Source: JBHJGU01 sp050331475
GTDB lineage: Bacteria; Pseudomonadota; Alphaproteobacteria; Caulobacterales; Maricaulaceae
DNA: 19,561 bases
Direction of reading: 5' to 3'
Assembly: GCA_050331475.1 (NCBI GenBank)
Contig: JBHJGU010000102.1
Location: 1-19,561, forward strand
Shown here: piece by piece, positions 14,101 through 19,561 of the stretch
How the letters are laid out: each line of letters starts with the position of its first letter
Numbering within the stretch: the first letter of the stretch is position 1
Made by a program: the position numbers and the translations under genes
The notes under the pieces: model-generated
Databases searched by the model: none
Told to the model about the DNA's origin: nothing
Seen by the model: only the letters and a program-made list of their open reading frames with translations

Positions 14101-14164
14101 CGCCCCTGGCGTGGAGGGTCGTCTAATGATCCCACGCCGAGATCGCAAGCCAACAGCGCCGCTT

Positions 14165-14170
14165 GAGGAA
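14165..14170 (+). promoter_or_regulatory. ribosome binding site deciding the shc start
   Basis: GAGGAA lies seven bases before ATG 14178. It selects that ATG over the in-frame TTG at 14163, which overlaps this site. Confidence 0.75.
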
Positions 14171-14177
14171 CGCCGAC

Positions 14178-16130
14178 ATGTATGACGCTTTACGCGCGCC
14201 CGAGCGCCGCGATGTCATCGCCCGACAGCGGGCGCTTCTGGAGGCCGAGCAAAAGCCCGACGGCCATTACGTCTTCGAGCTTGAGGCCGACACCACGATC
14301 CCGGCTGAATATGTGCTGCTGCGCCATTTTATTTCCCATGATCGGATGATCACAGACCCGGCGCGGGACACCGAGCGCCGGATCGCGGCGTACCTGCGCT
14401 CCCAACAAAACCCCGACGGATCTTGGCCCTTATTTCATAAAGGCGATGGCGAAATCTCCTCGACCGTGAAGGCTTATTGGGCGCTTAAACTGACCGGCGA
14501 AGACACGGACGCCGCGCACATGTCCAAAGCCCGCAATTGGGTGCTCGAACGTGGCGGCGCGGCGAAAGCGAATGTGTTCACCCGCTTCGCCATGGCGCTG
14601 TTTGGCGAAGTGCCTTGGCGCGCCGTGCCGGTGATGCCGGTGGAGATTATGCTGCTGCCCCAGTGGTTTCCGTTCCACATGAGCAAAGTGGCCTATTGGT
14701 CGCGGACCGTGATTGCGGGACTGTTGATCCTTTATGCCCGCAAGGCCAAAGCCTCCAACCCTACTGGGTTAAACATCAGTGAGTTGTTTCAGACGCCCCC
14801 CGACGAAGAAACCAACTATAATATCAACCCGACCGGCTCGTTTATTGGCAAGGTTTTTCTTAAGCTCGACGAAGTCATGCGTTGGGCGGAGCCGCGGTTA
14901 ATGAAGACGCCGTTTCGCAAGGTTCGCGCGCTGGCCGAAAAGAAGGCCGTGGCGTTCATCACCGAACGGCTCAATGGCGAGGACGGTCTGGGCGGCATCT
15001 ACCCCGCTATGGCGAATGCGGTGATGGCGTTTTACACCCTCGGCTACGCCAAAGATCATCCTGATTTTGTGACCGCCTTATCCGCCGTGGAGAAATTGCG
15101 CATTGATCGGGGTGATCAGACCTATTACCAGCCCTGCTTGAGCCCGGTTTGGGACACGTGTCTCGCCGCGCAAAGCCTGCTTGAGGCGGGCGCCGACCGC
15201 AATGACGAGAAGCTGATTAAAGCGCTCGATTGGTTGGCGTCGAAACAGATCCTCGAGCTGCGCGGGGATTGGATCAGCCGGCGGCCGCATGTGCGTCCGG
15301 GCGGTTGGGCCTTCCAATATGAGAACCCGCATTATCCCGATGTGGACGACACGGCCGTGGTGGGGATGGCGGTGCATCGCGCCGATCCCGAGCGGTATCG
15401 CGAAAACATTGCGCGCGCGGAGGAATGGATCCGCGGCATGCAGTCAGGCTCGGGCGGCTGGGGCGCGTTCGAGCCGGAAAACGAGCATGATTATCTCAAT
15501 TCTATCCCGTTTGCAGACCATGGGGCGTTGCTCGATCCGCCGACGGAGGATGTGACGGCGCGGTGCCTCTCGATGCTGTGCCAGTTGGGCTATGGGCGCG
15601 AAGACAAGGCGGTGGTCCGCGCGATCGACTATCTAAAAAAGACCCAACAAGCGGACGGGTCTTGGTTTGGCCGGTGGGGCGCGAACTACATTTATGGGAC
15701 TTGGTCTGTGCTCTGCGCGCTCAACGCGGCCGGCGAAGACCTCAACGCGGCCTACATTCGAAAAGCGGCCGATTGGCTGGAGGCTCGCCAGCGCGAAGAC
15801 GGCGGTTGGGGCGAAGACCTGGCCAGTTATTGGAGCCACCGTAAAGACGAGGTCAAAGCCTCAACACCCTCCCAAACCGCTTGGGCGCTCATGGGGCTCA
15901 TGGCGGCGGGGCGCAGCGACAGCGCCGCCGCGGCAAGCCGCGCCGCTTATTTGGTCGATGCGCCGAAAGAGGGGGCGCGAAGGTCGGAAGACCTTTGGTC
16001 GGGCACGGGATTTCCGCGCGTGTTCTATTTGAAATATCACGGTTATGCGGCGTATTTCCCGCTTTGGGCGCTGGCCAGATATGAAGCGCTGCAGACATCG
16101 AACTCGCAAACAACCCCGTGGGGCATGTAA
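14178..16130 (+). CDS. shc: squalene-hopene cyclase
   Basis: A 650-residue class II triterpene cyclase (also called hpnF), the usual length for the family. It protonates and cyclises squalene to hopene and diplopterol on the cytoplasmic membrane. The catalytic acid motif D388-V-D-D391 is in HYPDVDDTAVVGMAVHR. Several QW repeats stabilise the alpha-barrels: QQNPDGSWPLF, GSGGWGAFEPEN, QADGSWFGRWGANYIYGTW and REDGGWGEDL. The N-terminal part also has the GDGEISSTVKAYWALKL and FGEVPWRAVPVMPVEIMLLP segments typical of bacterial SHC. The start is supported by a Shine-Dalgarno at 14165-14170. It is first in a rightward pair with hpnG, whose GTG start overlaps the end of shc by 13 bases. Confidence 0.97.
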   Translation: MYDALRAPERRDVIARQRALLEAEQKPDGHYVFELEADTTIPAEYVLLRHFISHDRMITDPARDTERRIAAYLRSQQNPDGSWPLFHKGDGEISSTVKAYWALKLTGEDTDAAHMSKARNWVLERGGAAKANVFTRFAMALFGEVPWRAVPVMPVEIMLLPQWFPFHMSKVAYWSRTVIAGLLILYARKAKASNPTGLNISELFQTPPDEETNYNINPTGSFIGKVFLKLDEVMRWAEPRLMKTPFRKVRALAEKKAVAFITERLNGEDGLGGIYPAMANAVMAFYTLGYAKDHPDFVTALSAVEKLRIDRGDQTYYQPCLSPVWDTCLAAQSLLEAGADRNDEKLIKALDWLASKQILELRGDWISRRPHVRPGGWAFQYENPHYPDVDDTAVVGMAVHRADPERYRENIARAEEWIRGMQSGSGGWGAFEPENEHDYLNSIPFADHGALLDPPTEDVTARCLSMLCQLGYGREDKAVVRAIDYLKKTQQADGSWFGRWGANYIYGTWSVLCALNAAGEDLNAAYIRKAADWLEARQREDGGWGEDLASYWSHRKDEVKASTPSQTAWALMGLMAAGRSDSAAAASRAAYLVDAPKEGARRSEDLWSGTGFPRVFYLKYHGYAAYFPLWALARYEALQTSNSQTTPWGM

Positions 16131-16804
16131 GCACGGGCCCTTGGGCGGTCATCTGTGGGCTCGCTTCTGAGGCCAAAGTCGTGCGCGCCGCTTTGGGCGA
16201 GGGGGCTCGCATTGCGGTCTCCGGCGCGGACCCTCAGCGGGCTGAGGCGGCGGCTCGGCGGCTGCTCGACGAAGGTGCGACCCGGCTGATCAGCGTTGGC
16301 GTGGCCGGCGGTTTAGACCCGGCGCTGCGGCCGGGCGCCGTTCTGATCCCCGACCAAGTTCTTTGCGCAACGGGTGTTTACACGCCCGACGCAGATTGGT
16401 GCGCGCGGGCGAAAGCGGCCGCATCGGAGGCGGTCACCGCGGCCGTCTGGGGTTCTGATGATTTAGTCAGCACCGCGGACGCTAAAGCGGCGCTGTTCGC
16501 CCAGCACGAGGCTTGCGCTGTGGATATGGAGACCCACCGGGTGGCGCGTGCAGCCGTCGATCGCGGGGCGCTCTTCGGCGTCGTACGTACGATCGCAGAC
16601 CCCGCCGAGCGCGCCTTGCCGCAAGCCGCCTCAGATGTGATTGGGGCTGACGGCGCACCGCGACTGGGACGGGTTTTGAAGAACCTCATGAAAAGGCCCG
16701 GCGATTTGCCGGGCCTGATCAAAGTCGGTCAAGACAGCGCCACAGCGCACAAAGCCCTAGGCCGCGCGTTGACCGATCTCCAACGTGCGGGCCTTTTTGG
16801 CTGA
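16118..16804 (+). CDS. hpnG: adenosylhopane nucleosidase/phosphorylase HpnG
   Basis: A 228-residue member of the purine/uridine phosphorylase superfamily. HpnG removes adenine from adenosylhopane to give the ribosylhopane side chain. Family motifs visible are ISVGVAGGLDPALRPG (58-73), the base/ribose-binding AVDMETHRVARAA (134-146, with E138) and VRTIADPAERALP (156-168, with D161). The GTG start at 16118 lies within the last codons of shc, implying translational coupling; no better in-frame start exists. The last 48 bases overlap the end of hpnH on the other strand. The codons around 16691-16716 also form a GC-rich hairpin that reads as a terminator for hpnH, so this sequence appears to do two jobs. 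Confidence 0.92.
   Translation: MGHVSTGPWAVICGLASEAKVVRAALGEGARIAVSGADPQRAEAAARRLLDEGATRLISVGVAGGLDPALRPGAVLIPDQVLCATGVYTPDADWCARAKAAASEAVTAAVWGSDDLVSTADAKAALFAQHEACAVDMETHRVARAAVDRGALFGVVRTIADPAERALPQAASDVIGADGAPRLGRVLKNLMKRPGDLPGLIKVGQDSATAHKALGRALTDLQRAGLFG
16691..16716 (-). terminator. intrinsic terminator of hpnH, inside the hpnG coding region
   Basis: Perfect 9-base arms, AGGCCCGGC (16694-16702) and GCCGGGCCT (16708-16716), enclose a 5-base loop. On the minus strand the stem is followed directly by TTTT (the AAAA at 16691-16694). It lies about 40 bases beyond the hpnH stop codon, the right place for a Rho-independent terminator, yet within translated hpnG codons. The short T-run is the main weakness. 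Confidence 0.6.
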
Positions 16805-17932
16805 TTTCGCAGCCTCCTGTTCGGCCTCGGCGATTTCCATCTGTTCAGCGACGATTTGGTCGTGAACATATTGTGCGGGCCGGGCTTTGGAGAGGTCGAT
16901 CTCTGGCGCCATGGGACCCTTTGTCTTGATGCCGGTGAAGGCCAGCTTGAGCATTTTCCACGGGTTGGACAACGCGTCCTCAGCCGCGGTCGGCTCATAG
17001 CCGCAATGGGCCATGCAGTCGGCGCATTTCTCGTAATTGCCGGTGCCGTAGCTATCCCAGTCCGTCTCCTCCATCAGCTCTTTAAAGCTGTCGGTATAAC
17101 CTTCGCCCAGCAGATAGCACGGCTTTTGCCAACCGAAGACGTTGTAAGTGACCATGCCCCACGGCTTACACTGATAGTCCTGGTTGCCCGCGATGAAGTC
17201 GAGATAGAGATCAGAGTGGTTCAGCGTCCACTTCTTTTTCTTCTCTTGCTTGCGGGCAAATAGCTCACGGAAATAACTCTTGGTTTTTTGCCGATTGAGG
17301 AAGTGGGCTTGGTCAGGCGCACGCTCATAGGCGAAGCCCGGCGACATGGAGACCCCGACGCCCAATTCCTCGCAGAAATCCAAATAGGCCTCGAGTTCGT
17401 CCACCGGCATGCCGTCGAAGATCGTCGCGTTCGCGTTGACCGTGAAGCCGCGCGCCTGCGCCGCCTTGATGGCGTTCACCGCCTTTTCGAAGACGCCGCC
17501 CTGATCGACCGCCTTGTCGTGATGCTCTTTCAAGCCGTCCAGGTGAACGGAGAAGAATAGGTAAGGCGAGGGCTCGAATAGATCAAGCTTCTTCTCAAGT
17601 AGAAGCGCGTTGGTGCACAAGGACACGAATTTCTTGCGAGCCACCAGTCCTTTGACGATCTGATCGATCTCCTTGTGGATCAACGGCTCGCCGCCCGGAA
17701 TCGCCACAATCGGCGCGCCGCATTCGTCGGCCGCTTTTAACGCGTCGTCCACCGACATGCGCTTGTTCAGGATCAGATCCGGATAGTCGATCTTGCCGCA
17801 GCCGGGGCAGGCGAGATTGCAGCGGAACAAAGGCTCCAGCATGAGCACGAGCGGATACCGCTTCCGGCCCATAAGCTTTTGTTTCAGCAGATAACCGGCG
17901 ACGGCCATTTGTTGTTTCACGGGGACGGGCAT
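16757..17932 (-). CDS. hpnH: radical SAM adenosyl-hopene transferase HpnH
   Basis: A 391-residue radical SAM enzyme that joins a 5'-deoxyadenosyl radical to diploptene (hopene), forming adenosylhopane, the first step of C35 hopanoid side-chain synthesis. The [4Fe-4S] motif is FRCNLACPGCGK (C38, C42, C45), followed by the SAM-contacting AIPGGEPLIH. A C-terminal cysteine-rich stretch (DYQCKPWG, QKPCYLLGEGY, YEKCADCMAHCGYEP) is characteristic of the family. ATG 17932 has a strong AAGGAG a few bases upstream (17939-17946). The last 30 or so residues (MEIAEAEQEAAKSAKKAR and onward) look like an added charged tail, and this part overlaps the hpnG end. The gene lies 79 bases after ispH and may be read with it. 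Confidence 0.95.
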   Translation of the reverse strand: MPVPVKQQMAVAGYLLKQKLMGRKRYPLVLMLEPLFRCNLACPGCGKIDYPDLILNKRMSVDDALKAADECGAPIVAIPGGEPLIHKEIDQIVKGLVARKKFVSLCTNALLLEKKLDLFEPSPYLFFSVHLDGLKEHHDKAVDQGGVFEKAVNAIKAAQARGFTVNANATIFDGMPVDELEAYLDFCEELGVGVSMSPGFAYERAPDQAHFLNRQKTKSYFRELFARKQEKKKKWTLNHSDLYLDFIAGNQDYQCKPWGMVTYNVFGWQKPCYLLGEGYTDSFKELMEETDWDSYGTGNYEKCADCMAHCGYEPTAAEDALSNPWKMLKLAFTGIKTKGPMAPEIDLSKARPAQYVHDQIVAEQMEIAEAEQEAAKSAKKARTLEIGQRAA

Positions 17933-18011
17933 GGCCTGCTCCTTTTATGCAGCGCAACGCGCGCTGAAATCGACGATAGTCCTAGATGATTGGTCGCAAA
18001 CGTTCAGACGT

Positions 18012-19001
18012 TTAGCTCGCTTCGGCCCAATCCGCCACACCCGCGTCAGGTGCGGGGACGTCAGCGAGTTGGGCGGGAAGCTTGAAGCGCACGTTTTCTT
18101 CGACCCCGTCATATTCTTCAACGGAGACGTCGCGGAAGGTCCGCAACCGCGTGATAACCTCTTGAACGAGCGTTTCGGGCGCAGACGCGCCAGCGCTGAT
18201 GGCGACCGCGGAGACTGTGTCCAACCAAGCGGGGTCCATCGCGTCCGCATCGCCGATCAAATAAGATGGGGTGCCAAATTGCTCGCCAATTTCTCGCAGG
18301 CGATTAGAGTTGGAGCTGTTTTGCGCGCCGACTACGAGCAGGAGGTCCACCAATTCAGCGAGTTCCAAAACGGCCTGCTGACGGTTTTGCGTCGCGTAGC
18401 AAATATCGCGGGTGTCCGGGCCAACGATGTGGGGGAATTTCGTCTTTAGCGCCGCGATCACTTCGCGCGTATCGTTCACGCTCAGCGTAGTTTGGGTGAC
18501 AAACGAAATCCGCTCCGGGTCCGCCACTTCGAGCGCTTCGACTTCGTCAACTGTGGAGAGCACATGGACGCGGCCGGAAATCTGCCCCAACGTGCCCTCA
18601 ACTTCCGGATGGCCAAGAAGGCCATTTAGCACAATGTCATAACCCTTACGCGCATAGCGCCGACCCTCATTGTGCACTTTGGTCACGAGTGGACAGGTGG
18701 CGTCGATGACGTCCAACCGCCGGGCTTGGGCGCCGTCTTCGACCGCTCGCGCCACACCATGGGCGGAGAAAATGGTCACTGCGCCCGGCGGAACTTCATC
18801 GACTTCTTTGACAAAGACCGCGCCCTTCGCTTTGAGCGTTTCCACGACGCGTTTGTTGTGCACGATCTCATGACGGACATAAACGGGCGCGCCGTATTTG
18901 CTCAGCGCACGCTCCACAATGTCGATCGCTCGCTCAACGCCGGCGCAGAACCCGCGCGGCTTAGCCAATATAACCCGCAATGGCTTAAGTGCGACGGTCA
19001 T
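18012..19001 (-). CDS. ispH: 4-hydroxy-3-methylbut-2-enyl diphosphate reductase IspH
   Basis: A 329-residue iron-sulfur enzyme, the last step of the MEP pathway: it reduces HMBPP to isopentenyl and dimethylallyl diphosphate, the units for farnesyl diphosphate and hence squalene. The three cluster cysteines are C19 (KPRGFCAGVERAI), C103 (DATCPLVTKVHNEG) and C201 (RDICYATQNRQQA). Substrate-binding features include RHEIVHN, LGHPEVEGT with the catalytic-type glutamate, and NSSNSNRLREI. ATG 19001 is chosen because GAGGGG (19008-19013, minus strand) sits six bases upstream; TTG 19022 would add seven residues. It is upstream of hpnH in the same direction, which links precursor supply to hopanoid synthesis. 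A 6-base dyad, AAACGT/ACGTTT, straddles its stop. Confidence 0.96.
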   Translation of the reverse strand: MTVALKPLRVILAKPRGFCAGVERAIDIVERALSKYGAPVYVRHEIVHNKRVVETLKAKGAVFVKEVDEVPPGAVTIFSAHGVARAVEDGAQARRLDVIDATCPLVTKVHNEGRRYARKGYDIVLNGLLGHPEVEGTLGQISGRVHVLSTVDEVEALEVADPERISFVTQTTLSVNDTREVIAALKTKFPHIVGPDTRDICYATQNRQQAVLELAELVDLLLVVGAQNSSNSNRLREIGEQFGTPSYLIGDADAMDPAWLDTVSAVAISAGASAPETLVQEVITRLRTFRDVSVEEYDGVEENVRFKLPAQLADVPAPDAGVADWAEAS

Positions 19002-19514
19002 CCGATACCCCTCAAATCCCAATCGTGCGGACGCGCCCGCAACAAGTCGCTCGCCCCAGCGCTGTGAAACGGAACGAACGACGACGTCGTGCGGTGTTTA
19101 GCCCGGTCTGTGCGACTCGTCATCCCGCCTCACCCCGTTTTGAGTCCTGCTCTGCGGCGAATTGTTGCGGCGAAACCACAGTTAGGGAGCTTTGTCATCC
19201 CTTTAGACCCGCAAGTGTTCAAAAATTTCCTCGGTGTCCACCCTCAAGACAACGTGCGTCGGGCGCTTAAAAGTCGCTTTTGCGCCGACGATTTTACAAA
19301 AAAGAGTGAGCGCGCCCATGGTTGCCGCGCTGGCAAACGGTTGCCCTTAGCGGGCGCCCGCGCAGCTTCAAAGCGCCGTGAGGGACCCGCGCGCGACTTG
19401 CGCCATCGACGCGGGCGTGGTGGTAGACGCGGTCTCGTTACCGGCGCGATCCCGGTGATGTGGGCGGAGCGCGCCCGGATCGCCGCTCGAACCGAGTGTC
19501 AAGAGGGACCACGC
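19002..19514. other. 513-base stretch without a convincing gene; holds the ispH leader/promoter
   Basis: No open frame here has a plausible start, composition or family match; the frames that exist are Arg-rich. It should contain the ispH promoter reading left, but I cannot pick a convincing -35/-10. Bases about 19140-19320 are richer in A/T than the coding regions and contain a strong hairpin (19257-19290). A smaller dyad, GGCAA-ACGG-TTGCC, is at 19332-19345. The region could also hold a small RNA; nothing matches a tRNA or rRNA. Confidence 0.5.
19257..19290. other. long imperfect hairpin, role unknown
   Basis: Arms CGTCG-G-GCGC-TT-AAAAG (19257-19273) and CTTTT-GCGC-CGACG (19277-19290) pair over 14 bases, interrupted by a 1-base and a 2-base bulge, around the loop TCG. 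On the + strand it is followed by ATTTTAC, weakly terminator-like. On the minus strand it would lie in or before the ispH leader, about 256 bases before the start. The structure is seen directly; the function is not known. Confidence 0.45.
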
Positions 19515-19561
19515 GTGGATGAACTCAAAGCGGTCGCTTCGCAAACCGAAGCGATGCTGCA
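19515..19561 (+). CDS. start of an unidentified rightward gene (cut by window edge)
   Basis: GTG 19515 opens a frame reading VDELKAVASQTEAML to the window end, preceded by AGAGGG seven bases upstream. The codons look protein-like compared with the upstream Arg-rich frame. Such an N-terminus would suit a short-helix start such as those of polyprenyl diphosphate synthases, which would fit beside ispH, but 15 residues are too few to identify it. An ATG at 19519 in another frame reads an Arg/Lys-rich peptide and is less likely. Confidence 0.35.
   Translation, partial: MDELKAVASQTEAML

Noticed and set aside
14058..14153. TTG start extending the sulfotransferase by 32 residues
   Set aside because: No ribosome site, unlike the family N-terminus, and it would remove the divergent promoter space with shc.
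17998..18013. AAACGT/ACGTTT dyad at the ispH stop as a terminator or regulator site
   Set aside because: Short stem without a T-run on the ispH strand, and I cannot match it to a known binding site; kept only as a note under ispH.

Overview
This window looks like chromosomal DNA from a GC-rich, hopanoid-making alphaproteobacterium. The evidence is a nearly complete hopanoid (hpn) locus with alphaproteobacterial-type proteins, a two-gene PmpA/PmpB sulfur transporter next to a BigR-type regulator, and an intergenic palindrome (3028-3077) of a kind widespread in Alphaproteobacteria. I cannot name the genus.

Left part (1-3030). The C-terminal end of an amidase-signature enzyme is followed by a vapBC toxin-antitoxin pair of visibly lower GC. 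The VapB antitoxin appears to be a chimera: a ribbon-helix-helix FitA/VapB-type protein carrying the tail normally found on AbrB-type VapB antitoxins. A secreted beta-propeller/helical protein of unknown function is chained to vapC by an ATGA overlap. Two adjacent inverted-repeat elements then separate it from a small convergent periplasmic coiled-coil protein.

Sulfide/persulfide module (3619-5922). Two half-size YeeE/YedE membrane proteins (pmpA, pmpB) run left. A dithiol ArsR-family sensor (bigR) and a persulfide-dioxygenase-type metallo-beta-lactamase (blh) run right. A perfect 8+8 palindrome at the bigR start is the obvious operator candidate. A MaoC-type enoyl-CoA hydratase follows.

Hopanoid region (6507-19001). 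hpnE, hpnD and hpnC (leftward) turn farnesyl diphosphate into squalene. shc cyclises squalene. hpnH adds a deoxyadenosyl group to hopene and hpnG removes adenine, giving the C35 side chain. hpnB and hpnA encode a glycosyltransferase and an epimerase/dehydratase of less certain role. ispH supplies the C5 isoprenoid units. The genes sit in short blocks of alternating direction, with divergent promoter nodes at 9563-9695 and 14058-14177 and three convergent 3' overlaps. The hpnH terminator appears to lie inside the hpnG coding sequence.

Most notable: between hpnA and shc, in one overlapping leftward transcription unit with hpnA, are two genes not in the standard hpn set. One encodes a PAPS-type sulfotransferase. 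The other encodes an exported paraoxonase-like (PON) beta-propeller with its calcium-binding residues and end-to-end cysteines intact. Together they suggest an undescribed hopanoid or envelope-lipid tailoring module, possibly sulfation or lactone chemistry. This is inference from gene context, not shown by sequence.

Right end (19002-19561). About 510 bases carry no convincing gene but contain a strong hairpin. The first 15 codons of a rightward gene begin at 19515.
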